DNA from: Kribbella sp. NBC_01245
GTDB lineage: Bacteria; Actinomycetota; Actinomycetes; Propionibacteriales; Kribbellaceae
DNA: 64,000 nucleotides
Assembly: GCF_036226525.1 (NCBI RefSeq)
Contig: NZ_CP108487.1
Location: forward strand, 5,456,001 to 5,520,000
Reading direction: 5' to 3'
The first letter of the stretch is position 1. The number at the start of each line of letters is the position of its first letter. The position numbers were made by a program, and so were the translations under genes. The notes below the pieces were generated by a model that saw only the letters and a list, made by a program, of their open reading frames with translations, did no database searches and was not told the DNA's origin. Shown one piece after another: positions 17,870-26,204 of this stretch.

Positions 17870-18604
17870 TCAGTATCGGGCGGCGTAGCGAGTGGGGGAT
17901 TCGCCGTACAGGCGGGTGAAGTCGCGGACCAAGTGGGATTGGTCGGCGTATCCGAGTTCGGCGGCGAGGGCGGGCCAGTCGATGGTCGCGCCGCTCGCCA
18001 TTCGGTCGGTGGTCTCCTCTAGGCGGTAGCGCCGGATGGTCCAGTTCGGGCCGATTCCGACGTACTCGGCGAAGAGCCGTTGCAGGTGCCGGGGTGTGGT
18101 CGTGAATCGCTGTGCCAGCAGGTCGATCCGCTTGATCGCGGGGTCGCTTGCGATCACGTCGAGCATCTCGCAAACCCTGCCTACGTTGGGATCCGGCTCC
18201 GGCAGGCGGTCGCGGAGCAGCGCTTCAACGGCTTCGACGTTCGGCTCGGCAGGGATGCCGGGGAAGATCGTGGCTGCGGGCACCACGCGATCGGTGATCG
18301 AGCGTACGGCGGCGTCGAGGAATGGGCGGAAGCAGCCGGGGCGGAACTCGACGCCCAGGACGTGCCCTTGTCCCACCAACTCCCGGTGGACGTACCGGCT
18401 CGTCACCCCGTGCACCTCGGCCAGACCGTCGCGGAAGCTCAGGTGAACGCTGAGGCTCGGTCGGATCAGCTGCCGGTAGGGATGGTCGTACGACCAGGAG
18501 GCCATCCAGTACCTGCTGACGTACGCCGCGAGGTCTGCGGACGGCGCCACGAACTCGTGCCGCTGGAACCGGCGCCAGTCCAACTCCCGCTCGTCCCGGC
18601 TCAC
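17870..18604 (-). CDS. AraC-family transcriptional regulator
   Basis: This 244-residue regulator has an N-terminal sensing domain (FVAPSADLAAYVSRYWM, HLSFRDGL) and a C-terminal AraC DNA-binding domain with two HTH motifs (IDLLAQRFTTTPRHLQRLFAEYVG and WPALAAELGYADQSHLVRDFTRLYGESPTRY). GTG 18604 is chosen because the longer frame would run into the divergent gene at 18666. The 61-bp divergent gap suggests that it controls the DinB-type gene, itself, or both. Confidence 0.88.
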   Translation of the reverse strand: MSRDERELDWRRFQRHEFVAPSADLAAYVSRYWMASWSYDHPYRQLIRPSLSVHLSFRDGLAEVHGVTSRYVHRELVGQGHVLGVEFRPGCFRPFLDAAVRSITDRVVPAATIFPGIPAEPNVEAVEALLRDRLPEPDPNVGRVCEMLDVIASDPAIKRIDLLAQRFTTTPRHLQRLFAEYVGIGPNWTIRRYRLEETTDRMASGATIDWPALAAELGYADQSHLVRDFTRLYGESPTRYAARY

Positions 18605-18665
18605 CTGACGAGTATGTCGCGATTGTTCAATACACAGCGCCGACGCCTTTCCTAGGGTTACGGCC

Positions 18666-19238
18666 ATGACCGCAGAGCTACTGATCGGACCGGCCGGCGA
18701 GCGCATCGTCGAGCTGGTCCAGCACGTCCGTACCGACCAGCTCGCATCGCCGACGCCTTGCTCCGGCTACGACGTACGACAACTCGTCAACCACCTGTTG
18801 TTCTGGGGGCCATCGCTGGAAGGCGCTGCCCGCAAGGAAGCCGTCCTGCCGCCAGCCGAGGCCGAGGACGCGATCGACCTCACCAAGGCCGACTGGTCTG
18901 GTGACCTCACGGCTCAGCTGCGGCGTACGGCGTCGGCGTGGAGCCTGCCCGAGGCGTGGCAGGGCGCCACGCGGATGGGCGGACCGGACGAGATCCCGGC
19001 ATCCCTCATCGGCGGCATGGTCGCCACCGAACTGGTGGTGCACGGCTGGGATCTGGCTCGCGCGACCGGCCAGCAGCCGGAGTGGGACGAGGAACTGCTC
19101 GAGTACGTCCATCGCGAGGTCGCCGGGCACGCGGAATGGGGTCGGCAATTGGGCAGCTACGGACCGGAGGTCAAGGTTGCCCCCGATGCGCCGTTGCTCG
19201 ATCGAATCCTCGGTCTGACCGGGCGGAACCCGGCCTGA
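18666..19238 (+). CDS. TIGR03086-type DinB/mycothiol-dependent-isomerase-like protein
   Basis: This 190-residue helical protein begins with the actinobacterial DinB-like pattern (LVQHVRTDQLASPTPCSGYDVRQLVNHL) in which the first histidine of the metal triad falls in RQLVNHLL, and continues with TELVVHGWDLARATG, containing the second conserved histidine. TIGR03086 proteins belong to the superfamily of DinB and mycothiol-dependent maleylpyruvate isomerase, which use a divalent metal and often a low-molecular-weight thiol. The particular reaction is unknown. It is divergent from the AraC-type regulator. Confidence 0.85.
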   Translation: MTAELLIGPAGERIVELVQHVRTDQLASPTPCSGYDVRQLVNHLLFWGPSLEGAARKEAVLPPAEAEDAIDLTKADWSGDLTAQLRRTASAWSLPEAWQGATRMGGPDEIPASLIGGMVATELVVHGWDLARATGQQPEWDEELLEYVHREVAGHAEWGRQLGSYGPEVKVAPDAPLLDRILGLTGRNPA

Positions 19239-19313
19239 CGCAACCCGCGCTGCCGTCCCGGGCCGAAACGCGCATTCGTACCGCCTGGACGCGAGGATTC
19301 GTATGATCGGCAT

Positions 19314-19655
19314 ATGACTCTCGACCTGTTCGCGGGGATTCCGGTCAGCGACTACGACGCCGGTGTCGAGTGGTACGAACGCTTCCTCGGCTCGCCTCCG
19401 GCCTTCCTGCCGAACGACATCGAGGCGGTCTGGCAACTCGCCGACCACCGGTTCTTCTACATCGAGCTCCTGCCCGAGCACGCCGGCCACGCCCAGCACA
19501 CGCTCTTCGTCGACGACCTCGACGAACGCGTCGCCGCGATCACCGAACGCGGCATCGAGCCGGTCAACCGCGAGACCTATTCCAACGGCGTCCGCAAGAT
19601 CACCTACCGCGACCCCTACGGCAACGAAATCGGCCTCGGCGGCGGCCCGGTCTAA
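19314..19655 (+). CDS. VOC-family (glyoxalase/bleomycin-resistance-like) protein
   Basis: This 113-residue protein is a single vicinal-oxygen-chelate unit: GIPVSDYDAGVEWYERFLGSPPAFLP in the first beta-alpha-beta-beta-beta half and HTLFVDDLDERVAAI with YRDPYGNEIGLGG in the second. The two halves together make one metal-binding pocket per chain, and such proteins usually dimerise. Enzymatic role versus ligand binding cannot be told from sequence. No operon partner is evident; it converges on the phosphatase gene. Confidence 0.85.
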   Translation: MTLDLFAGIPVSDYDAGVEWYERFLGSPPAFLPNDIEAVWQLADHRFFYIELLPEHAGHAQHTLFVDDLDERVAAITERGIEPVNRETYSNGVRKITYRDPYGNEIGLGGGPV

Positions 19656-19664
19656 CGCCGTACC

Positions 19665-20288
19665 TCAGACACGCAGCTCGGGCGGGAACCCGGTCCAGCG
19701 CAGCTCGGCAGGTAAATGCCGCATGTCGTTGTAGAACAGCACCGTGGCGGGCCGACCAGGTTCGTAACGGATGATCGTCAACGCGGCATTGCAGTGGTTG
19801 AGACCGAGCCAGCGCCACTTCGGCGCGGCCATCGCGTCCCGGACCAGCCAGGCAACCAGGAAGTTGTGAGTAACGACCAGCTCGTGGCGAGCCTGCGGAC
19901 CCGCAACCGGACCCGTGAATAGTTCCAGCGCCTGACGTGCCAGCGCCGGGCCGAGTTCGCGTTCCTCAGGACCGAACAGCTCAAGGAATTCAACGAAATC
20001 GGCTGATTCCGGCGGCAACTCGTCGCTGTCCGGCAGGTGAGGTGGGTAGTCACCGGCGGCCTCCGCGACCCGCAAGTCGGCGCCGCCCAACTGCTCTCCG
20101 ATCAGCTGGGCGGTCTGCGCTGCGCGAGCCAACGGGCCGTGATGGATGAACGAGATCCCGGCGGTGCGGAGTCGCTGACCGAGGAGGACTGCCTGCCGGC
20201 GGCCGTTCTCGGTGAGTCCGCTCTCGTCGGGTAGCGCCTCCCCATGCCGGACGACGTAGAGGTACCGGTCGGCCATGGGGTGCGTCAT
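19665..20288 (-). CDS. Histidine phosphatase superfamily protein
   Basis: This 207-residue protein has the RHGEA catalytic motif near residue 14 (YLYVVRHGEALPDE), a second arginine in PLARAAQTAQLIG and a late histidine in LVVTHNFLVAWLV, the arrangement of branch 1 phosphoglycerate-mutase-like phosphatases. GLTENGRRQAVLLGQRL between the motifs is also typical. ATG 20288 or ATG 20276 could be the start; neither has a good SD, so residues 1-4 are uncertain. Substrate unknown. Confidence 0.88.
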   Translation of the reverse strand: MTHPMADRYLYVVRHGEALPDESGLTENGRRQAVLLGQRLRTAGISFIHHGPLARAAQTAQLIGEQLGGADLRVAEAAGDYPPHLPDSDELPPESADFVEFLELFGPEERELGPALARQALELFTGPVAGPQARHELVVTHNFLVAWLVRDAMAAPKWRWLGLNHCNAALTIIRYEPGRPATVLFYNDMRHLPAELRWTGFPPELRV

Positions 20289-20300
20289 TTTCCTAGGCTA

Positions 20301-21002
20301 TTAGCCGGGGTCGCCGCCGAGGCGTTCGATGAGGGTGCGGAGGCGGCGGCGCCAGCGGGGGTTGGAGGCGTCTTCGTCGGCGACCGCGAGGCTGACGAAG
20401 TGCTGGGTCATCTCGAAACCGGCCACCGCTTCGCGGACCGCGCGGATCGTCTCGTCCGGTACGCCCTCGACGGCTGGCGCTTCTGGGACGGTCGGGTCGT
20501 ACTCGAGGGCGACCTGGTGGCGGAGCCAGCCGCCGCCGAAGCCGTCCGGCACGAGGAGTTCGGGGACGAGCGACTCGTGGCTCAGGGAGGCCAGATCCTT
20601 GTCGCCGTTGTCGATGCTGAAGATGGTGGTGCCGCGACGGCGGACGTCCTCGATGCGTTCGAGCAGGCGTTCCGGCGGGGCCTCCTCGCTCACCACCAGC
20701 AGGGATTCGCCGCGACCCGCGTCGGACAGGCGGTCGAGGCCGATCGCGAGATGCGGTGGCGCGTCCGCGGGTGGTTCCCAGCGGACCAGGGCTGGGCGCA
20801 GGTCCTCGACGCCCGCGCGGTGCAGTTCGTCGTCGAGGTGCGCGGTGAGGTGCCACGGTTCGTCGCCGCGCGGGCCGAACAGCATCAGACCGCGCGGTCG
20901 AGTCGTGAACCTGCGCAAGGAATACGCGAACTGTGTGGTTCGGCTGCCCAGTTCGGTCCCGGTCAGCATCTCGCGCAACAGCGTCGCTTTGGTCAGGTCC
21001 AC
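20301..21002 (-). CDS. Conserved-type hypothetical protein
   Basis: This 233-residue soluble protein starts with GTG and MDLTKATLLREMLTG. It has predicted alternating beta and alpha segments (for instance ESLLVVSEEAPPERLLERI and GTTIFSIDNGDKDLASL) that suggest an alpha/beta fold with a parallel sheet, but I do not see a nucleotide-binding or catalytic motif. It precedes the histidine phosphatase gene by 12 bp in the same direction and is probably co-transcribed with it. I do not recognise its family. Confidence 0.7.
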   Translation of the reverse strand: MDLTKATLLREMLTGTELGSRTTQFAYSLRRFTTRPRGLMLFGPRGDEPWHLTAHLDDELHRAGVEDLRPALVRWEPPADAPPHLAIGLDRLSDAGRGESLLVVSEEAPPERLLERIEDVRRRGTTIFSIDNGDKDLASLSHESLVPELLVPDGFGGGWLRHQVALEYDPTVPEAPAVEGVPDETIRAVREAVAGFEMTQHFVSLAVADEDASNPRWRRRLRTLIERLGGDPG

Positions 21003-21058
21003 GACTCCACGCTGGCATACCGCGGCAAACCCCGCGACTCCGGTACGGCGATGTGCCC

Positions 21059-21685
21059 TTAGGAAGTGACGCCCACGTGACTCCGGTGATGCGTCGGCGC
21101 CTCGATCTCGTCGAGTAACGCCAGCGCGAAATCGGCGTACGTGATCCGGGCCCCGGCATCACCCGCCGCGATCCGGTACGACCCGGTCGCCGTACCTTCG
21201 TGGTCGAAGTCGCCCGCCGGGCTGAGGGTGACCCAGTCGAGGCCCTCGGTCGCACGCAGTACGTCGGCGCCGGCGGCGTGGCCGAGGTAGAACGAGCGGT
21301 ACTCGTTCGGATAGCCCGGTGTATCCATCAGCAACTCGCCCGACGCCGTTGGCAATACAGACGCGAGTCCGACCCAGACCAGTCGGCGTACGCCTGCCTT
21401 GCCCAGGCCATCGGCCAACGCCCGCGTCGCGTTGACGAAGAACTCCGACGGATCGGCCGCGAAGTCGTACACCGCGGAGATCGCGGCGTCATGGCCCGCG
21501 GCAGCCTCGGCGATACTCCCGGCATCCGTGTTGTCCCCGGCAACCACCCGCACGCCGTCGGCGGCAGCGCCGTACTTCTCCGGAGAGCGAACGACGGCGG
21601 TCACCCCATGCCCGCGCCGAACTGCTTCCGCGACGGCGGCCCGGCCGGCTCTGCCACCGGCACCGAATACGACGATCCTGCTCAT
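21059..21685 (-). CDS. NAD(P)-binding NmrA/YhhE-like oxidoreductase
   Basis: This 208-residue protein has an N-terminal Rossmann motif VFGAGGRAGRAAVAEA, a VRVVAGDNTD motif, and C-terminal RITYADFALALLDEIE, as in atypical SDR proteins that act as NADPH-dependent reductases or redox sensors. ATG 21685 is chosen because the frame upstream enters the divergent promoter. It is divergent from an HxlR-type regulator, a common pairing in which the regulator responds to oxidants or electrophiles and controls the reductase. Confidence 0.87.
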   Translation of the reverse strand: MSRIVVFGAGGRAGRAAVAEAVRRGHGVTAVVRSPEKYGAAADGVRVVAGDNTDAGSIAEAAAGHDAAISAVYDFAADPSEFFVNATRALADGLGKAGVRRLVWVGLASVLPTASGELLMDTPGYPNEYRSFYLGHAAGADVLRATEGLDWVTLSPAGDFDHEGTATGSYRIAAGDAGARITYADFALALLDEIEAPTHHRSHVGVTS

Positions 21686-21686
21686 G

Positions 21687-21749
21687 TTCCACACCTCTCG
21701 TCTCGTGTGGAAGGACGCTAACCAGCGGGCCGGTATCCGTTTGGGTACC
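21687..21749. promoter_or_regulatory. Divergent control region with two inverted repeats
   Basis: TTCCACAC (21687-21694) and GTGTGGAA (21705-21712) are perfect 8-bp inverted repeats 10 bp apart, directly at the reductase start. A second imperfect one, GGTATCC-GTTT-GGGTACC (21732-21749), lies 15 bp before the HxlR start. The latter, centred on GTA/TAC arms, resembles sites described for HxlR-type regulators and may be the autoregulatory operator. Confidence 0.45.
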
Positions 21750-21764
21750 AACTACGCTGGCCGG

Positions 21765-22133
21765 ATGAGCGAGCCGTTGGACCCGGAGATGTTCGACCCA
21801 CTCTGCCCGTCGGACCTTTCGCCGCTCCGTTTCGGCGACAAGTGGGCCGGTATGGTCATCCGCTGCCTGGAGGCGGGCCCGCGCCGCTTCTCGGAATTGC
21901 GCGTGCCGCTGCGCGGGATCACCGCGAAGGTGCTGACGCAATCCCTTCGTTCGCTCGAGCGGGACGGCCTTGTTCGCCGTACGGCGTTCGCAGGCCCACC
22001 GCGTCGCGTCGAGTACGAGTTGACCGCGCTCGGCCGCAGTCTGCTCGGACCGATCAACGTCGCGTGCGAATGGGCCATGGACCACTGGGACGAGTTGATC
22101 GACGCCCGCGAGGCCGGACTCAAAGCCGGCTAG
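21765..22133 (+). CDS. HxlR-family winged-helix regulator
   Basis: This 122-residue protein has the HxlR core: FGDKWAGMVIRCLEAGPRRFSELRVPLRGITAKVLTQSLRSLERDGLVRRTAF and the wing RRVEYELTALGRSLLGP. A cysteine lies ahead of the HTH (PLCPSDLSPLRF, Cys at about residue 14), matching the redox-sensitive cysteine position of several HxlR proteins. It is a dimeric DNA-binding protein and likely controls the divergent NAD(P)-binding reductase. Its stop overlaps the convergent sigma factor gene by 14 bp. Confidence 0.9.
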   Translation: MSEPLDPEMFDPLCPSDLSPLRFGDKWAGMVIRCLEAGPRRFSELRVPLRGITAKVLTQSLRSLERDGLVRRTAFAGPPRRVEYELTALGRSLLGPINVACEWAMDHWDELIDAREAGLKAG

Positions 22134-23358
22134 CGCGCTCCTGGAGATAGCGCTGCTCCGGCGTACTGGTAGTACGTCGAGCCGCCAGCAGGTAATCCGC
22201 CTTCGCCGCCTCGGTATCCCCGGCCATCTCCAGCAGATGAGCCCGTACGGCGTTGAGTCGGTGGTGCGCGGAGACGCGGCCGTCGGACTCGAGCGATTCG
22301 AGCAACGTCAGGCCTTCCTTCGGCCCGCTCGCCATCGCCACCGCGACCGCCTGATTGAGCCGGACCATCGGGTTGTCCGACACCCGCTCGAGCACTCGGT
22401 ACAACACGACGATCTGCGGCCAGTCCGTGTCCTCGGCCTTCGCGGCGGTCGCGTGGATCGCGGCGATCGCGGCCTGGATCTGGTACGGCCCGAGCCTGGT
22501 CCGGGACAACGCGTCGGTGACCATCGCCTCGCCCTCGACGATGGCCTCGGTGTTCCACAACGACCGGTCCTGATCGGCCAATGGCACCAGCGATCCGTCG
22601 GCACCGGTACGAGCCGCCCGGCGGGCATCCGTGAGCAGCATCAACGCCAGCAACCCGGCCACCTCGCCGTCATCGGGAAGCAGCCGCTGCACCGCGCGGA
22701 CCAGCCGGATCGCCTCGGTGGTCAGCTCGGCCCTCTGCAGTTCCGCACCGGACGACGCGGTGTAGCCCTCGTTGAAGATCAGGTACAGGACGTGCAGAAC
22801 GGCACCGAGTCGTTCGTCCCGCTCCTCCTCGGGCGGCATCTCGAAACTGCTGCCGGCGTTCTTGATACTGCGCTTCGCCCGGCTGATGCGTTGCGCCATC
22901 GTTGCCTCAGGCACCAAAAATGCGTGCGCGATCTGCGCAGTGGTCAAACCGCCAACAGCCCTTAAAGTCAAGGCGATCTGCGACGCGGGCGACAACGACG
23001 GATGGCAGCACAGGAACAACAACGTCAACGTGTCGTCGCTCTCATCCGGCTTGTCGACATCAGGGCCTGCGGCAACCAACTCGTCCGGACCGGCCAGATT
23101 AGCCGCCGACTCCTCGCGTTTGCGCCGGGCCGTCTCGCTGCGCAACTGGTCCATCAGCCGGCGCGACGCGACCCGGATCAGCCAACCGCGGGCGCTCTCC
23201 GGCACACCCTCCTCGGGCCATTGCAACGCCGCCGCCAGCAGTGCCTCCTGGACGGCGTCCTCGCACAGATCGAAGTGGCCGTAGTGCCGGACGAGCGCGC
23301 CGAGCACCTGCGGCGCCAATTCGCGCAGCAGGTGCTCGATCTCCGCGGGCCCGCTCAC
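22120..23358 (-). CDS. ECF42-type RNA polymerase sigma factor with C-terminal helical extension
   Basis: This 412-residue sigma factor has region 2 (HYGHFDLCEDAVQEALLAA, then GWLIRVASRRLMDQLR) and region 4 (LRAVGGLTTAQIAHAFLVPEATMAQRISRAKRSI) in the first 180 residues. About 230 further residues form the DUF6596/TPR-like helical extension (EGYTASSG, TEAIRLVRAVQRLLPDDGEVAGLLALMLL, NPMVRLNQAVAVAMASGP) known in the ECF42 group. No anti-sigma gene is present, as usual for this group. The GTG start overlaps the stop of the preceding DGPF gene as GTGA, giving the classic ECF42 pair. Confidence 0.93.
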   Translation of the reverse strand: MSGPAEIEHLLRELAPQVLGALVRHYGHFDLCEDAVQEALLAAALQWPEEGVPESARGWLIRVASRRLMDQLRSETARRKREESAANLAGPDELVAAGPDVDKPDESDDTLTLLFLCCHPSLSPASQIALTLRAVGGLTTAQIAHAFLVPEATMAQRISRAKRSIKNAGSSFEMPPEEERDERLGAVLHVLYLIFNEGYTASSGAELQRAELTTEAIRLVRAVQRLLPDDGEVAGLLALMLLTDARRAARTGADGSLVPLADQDRSLWNTEAIVEGEAMVTDALSRTRLGPYQIQAAIAAIHATAAKAEDTDWPQIVVLYRVLERVSDNPMVRLNQAVAVAMASGPKEGLTLLESLESDGRVSAHHRLNAVRAHLLEMAGDTEAAKADYLLAARRTTSTPEQRYLQERASRL

Positions 23359-23717
23359 ATCTCCAAGCCTGCGTCGACCATCACTGGTCGAACCTCAACG
23401 GCGACGTACTCTGCATCGGGCATTCGGGCCGCATACGCGATCGCCTGGTCGAGGTCGTCGCACTCGACCAGGTAATACCCGGCCAGGTGTTCCTTGGCCT
23501 CGGCGAACGGACCGTCGGTGGTGGTGCGCACGCCGTCGCGCACCTGCACGGTCGTGGTGGTGATCGGATCGGCCAGCCCGGCCGCGCTCACCAGCTGCCC
23601 CGACTCGGCGAGTTCGGCCGAAAGGGACGCGTGCGCCCGCGACATCCCGTCCCGCTGGTCGGCGGACAGGGAGTCCCAGCTCTCCTGGTTGCTGTAGATC
23701 AGCAGCATGTACTTCAC
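23355..23717 (-). CDS. YCII-related DGPF-domain protein
   Basis: This 120-residue protein begins KYMLLIYSNQESWDSL and contains the name-giving DGPF motif (TTDGPFAEAKEHLAGYYLVE) of the YCII-related family. The GTG start at 23717 gives the canonical N-terminus; a longer frame upstream has no family similarity. These small dimeric ferredoxin-like proteins are regular partners of ECF42 sigma factors, although their biochemical role in signalling remains open. It is the first gene of the two-gene unit. Confidence 0.92.
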   Translation of the reverse strand: MKYMLLIYSNQESWDSLSADQRDGMSRAHASLSAELAESGQLVSAAGLADPITTTTVQVRDGVRTTTDGPFAEAKEHLAGYYLVECDDLDQAIAYAARMPDAEYVAVEVRPVMVDAGLEM

Positions 23718-23894
23718 GGCACCATCCTGACGTGTCGGCGGGCCCATGGTCGGGCGCCTCTCAAAGAAACGTCGAGACCACCCCCGATTTTTCGACCTCC
23801 ACCCCCACTTGTCGCCCCCCCACACCGACACCCGGGACAGCCTCCTGCGTTCACCTGTCCTCTTTTTGTGCGGGGCAGAGAAGTCAGGTCATTC

Positions 23895-23909
23895 TCGTAT
23901 GTCGTACGA
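23895..23909. promoter_or_regulatory. TCGTA-n5-TACGA palindrome upstream of the NmrA-type gene
   Basis: TCGTA TGTCG TACGA has perfect 5-bp arms and lies 35 bp upstream of the start at 23944, in a 226-bp gap. It may be an operator. The left part of the gap (about 23760-23830) is a C-rich, T-tract-interrupted stretch with no gene that I can see. Confidence 0.35.
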
Positions 23910-23943
23910 TATCTAGGTCAAGCGTGGAGTAGAGGGAGTGGTT

Positions 23944-24795
23944 ATGGCGGTCTTGGTGACGGGTGCGACGGGGAATGTCGGGCGGCTGGTGGTTGAGCAA
24001 TTGGCCGCGGCGGGGGAAGACGTGCGGGCGATGACGCGTACGCCGGGTAAGGCGGTGGTTCCGCACGGGGTCACGGTGGTCAAGGGTGATCTGCGGGATC
24101 CGGAAGGGCTGGAGTTCGACGGGGTTGATCGGTTGTTCCTGTTCGCGGAGCCGTCGACCGCCCGTGAGGTTGTCGGCCGGGCGGTCAAGGCTGGAGTACG
24201 GCGGATCGTGGTGTTGTCGTCGGGCGCGGTCACGTTCGGGATGGACTCGGTTCACCACCTGCCGGCCGAGCAGGCGGTCGAGGAGTCCGGGGTGGAGTGG
24301 ACGCACGTCCGGCCCGGCGAGTTCATGGCGAACAAGCTGCACCTTTGGGGACCGTCCATCCGGGCCGAGCGAATCGTGCGCGAGGCCTTCCCGGACAGCG
24401 CCTGGTATCCCGTGCATGAGCGGGATATCGCCGACGTCGCGACGGTCGCGCTACGAGCCGACGGGCACCACGGTTCGGCGTACGACGTCAACGGGCCGTT
24501 GATCAGTAACGCCGACCAGGTGCGGGCGATCAGTGCCGCCCTCGGCGAGGAGGTCCGGCTCGAACTGGTGAGCCGGGAGGAGTTGCGCGAGCGCTATCTG
24601 GCCCAGGGCGGTTTCGCTGCGGAGATGGCGGACTTCCTGCTCGGCTACACGGATTACTCGGGAGCAGAGGCGGACGCGGAGGACGAAGTGGATTATGCGG
24701 CGATCGACAGTCTGCCGACGGCGGAAGCGGTGACCGGACGGCCGGCGCGGACCTTTGCGGACTGGGCACAGGATCACCTCGCCGACTTCCGCTGA
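23944..24795 (+). CDS. NmrA-family NAD(P)-binding protein
   Basis: This 283-residue protein has the N-terminal Rossmann motif VTGATGNVGRLVVEQL, the GVTVVKGDLRD motif, and the downstream SSGAVTFGMDS and WYPVHERDIADVATVAL stretches of the NmrA/quinone-reductase-2-like atypical SDR family. GGGAG six bases before ATG 23944 supports this start over GTG 23938. It is monocistronic. Members act as NADPH-dependent oxidoreductases or redox sensors; substrate unknown. Confidence 0.88.
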   Translation: MAVLVTGATGNVGRLVVEQLAAAGEDVRAMTRTPGKAVVPHGVTVVKGDLRDPEGLEFDGVDRLFLFAEPSTAREVVGRAVKAGVRRIVVLSSGAVTFGMDSVHHLPAEQAVEESGVEWTHVRPGEFMANKLHLWGPSIRAERIVREAFPDSAWYPVHERDIADVATVALRADGHHGSAYDVNGPLISNADQVRAISAALGEEVRLELVSREELRERYLAQGGFAAEMADFLLGYTDYSGAEADAEDEVDYAAIDSLPTAEAVTGRPARTFADWAQDHLADFR

Positions 24796-24882
24796 AAACG
24801 GCTGAGCGTCAAAGATCGCTGAGAACTTCCGGGGCCGTCGACGCATCGTGTAGGTGGGACCACCTGCTAAGGAGTGTGCGTG

Positions 24883-25896
24883 ATGCGTCGACGGACCCTG
24901 GTCGGCCTTGGTCTGACCGTTCTCTTTCTCACCGCCGGGCTGTCCGGCCCGGCCTCGGCAACCGTCGCTGAAGATCTCTGCGTCAGCGGAACCCCACACG
25001 AAGGCATCTGGCACGGCGGCTTCCCGTCCGATCCCCCGGCCATCGGGGCGGACGACCTTCAGCTCGGCATCGAACTGCCCTTGCCGGTCGAATATCCCGC
25101 GTGCCAGGGAACGATCGCGACTGTGCAGAAGACCGACGGCACCCACCGCACCACCGTGTCGCTGGACACCATGGGCGGTACCGGGCATCCGCCGCTGATG
25201 ACGTTCTACGGCTACATGACCGTGCCGTTGGCCGATGGCGTCGGCACCTGGGAGATCGTCAAGCTGCAGCACGGCAGTAGCGTGCGCACGCTGAGCTACC
25301 GCTTCGTCGTACGTCGGCTGAGCGTCATCAACGTTCTTCAGCCCGCCACGGTCGCCGGCGCGGGCAACACCATCGTGAACGGCACGTTGAAGCGCTATAC
25401 CTCGGTCGGTGGATTGGTGCCGAGTCCTGGGCGCAAGGTGCAGATCATGCACGCGAACGGCGAGCAGGTGCTGGCGAATCTGACCAGTGATGCCTATGGA
25501 CGGTTCAGGGCGCTGATCCCGTTCACGCAGACCACTAAGTTCTATGCCCGCACGGCCCAGGTGGGGTTCTTCAGCGCCGCAGTAACCCCGTACCAGCGAA
25601 CTGCCCATCGGTTGTTGGCAGTGCCCAAGCTGTCGGCTTCACCCACCGCGAAGGTCGGCGTCTTCTGGAAGGTCTCTGGCGCGGTCTATCCCGGCAAGGT
25701 CGACACGCGACTCGACTATTGGAATGGCTCGCAGTGGGTCTGGACTCTGTCGTCCGGGCCGTCGAACGCTGACGGCACTTTCGCTCGCTATTGGAAGCCC
25801 GCGGCCAAGGGGACGTACAAGGTCCGGCTGTCGCTCGTACGAGCTGGGCTGGACAACAGCCCGCTCTACCGGGTGCTGACGGTGACCGTCAGCTAG
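24883..25896 (+). CDS. Secreted protein of unknown function
   Basis: This 337-residue protein starts with a Sec signal peptide (RRRTLVGLGLTVLFLTAGLSGPASA, cleavage about residue 27). The mature protein has one N-terminal part with two cysteines (Cys at EDLCVSG and YPACQGT, possibly a disulfide) and a C-terminal half of beta-strand-rich repeats, roughly residues 150-240 and 245-337, each with a tail such as GRFRALIPFTQTTKFYARTA and GTFARYWKPAAKGTYKVRLSL. These resemble the Ig-like repeats frequently seen in actinobacterial exoproteins. GGAG 8 bases ahead supports ATG 24883. No catalytic motif is visible. Confidence 0.78.
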   Translation: MRRRTLVGLGLTVLFLTAGLSGPASATVAEDLCVSGTPHEGIWHGGFPSDPPAIGADDLQLGIELPLPVEYPACQGTIATVQKTDGTHRTTVSLDTMGGTGHPPLMTFYGYMTVPLADGVGTWEIVKLQHGSSVRTLSYRFVVRRLSVINVLQPATVAGAGNTIVNGTLKRYTSVGGLVPSPGRKVQIMHANGEQVLANLTSDAYGRFRALIPFTQTTKFYARTAQVGFFSAAVTPYQRTAHRLLAVPKLSASPTAKVGVFWKVSGAVYPGKVDTRLDYWNGSQWVWTLSSGPSNADGTFARYWKPAAKGTYKVRLSLVRAGLDNSPLYRVLTVTVS

Positions 25897-25918
25897 CCGA
25901 GGCCGCTAGACGAACTGC

Positions 25919-25947
25919 CGGGCGGCGACCAGAGTGGTCGCCGCCCG
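25919..25947. terminator. Bidirectional hairpin terminator
   Basis: GGGCGGCGACCA (25920-25931) pairs perfectly with TGGTCGCCGCCC (25935-25946) around a GAG loop, extended by one more C-G pair. It lies between convergent genes ending at 25896 and 25970. There is no T-tract, as is common in high-GC actinobacteria. Confidence 0.75.
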
Positions 25948-25969
25948 CGGTTGCCCCGAGGTCTTCTGC

Positions 25970-26125
25970 TCAGTACCAGTGTGTGCGGCCGCCGACTGCA
26001 CGACCAGTTGTGCCGAGAAGGAACAGCACAGCCCCGACCACCAGCAAGATCACGCCGATGGTCCACAAGATGGAGATGTCGAGGAAGATCCCGAGCAAAA
26101 GCAGGATCAGTCCAAGGATGAGCAT
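25970..26125 (-). CDS. DUF6131-like small membrane protein (51 residues)
   Basis: This 51-residue protein consists of two adjacent hydrophobic helices (MLILGLILLLLGIFL and ILWTIGVILLVVGAVLFLLG) joined by DIS, with a polar tail TGRAVGGRTHWY. The start at 26125 is fixed by a perfect GGAGG SD five bases upstream. The length, two-helix layout and aromatic C-terminus fit DUF6131-type inner-membrane peptides found widely in Actinobacteria. Function is unknown. Confidence 0.8.
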   Translation of the reverse strand: MLILGLILLLLGIFLDISILWTIGVILLVVGAVLFLLGTTGRAVGGRTHWY

Positions 26126-26204
26126 TTGTCCTCCCTCAAGTCCGGCCCACCAAGGCGGGAATCGACCGTGGGCTCTACCATCCCCAGTGCCCACGGGCAT
26201 GCGC

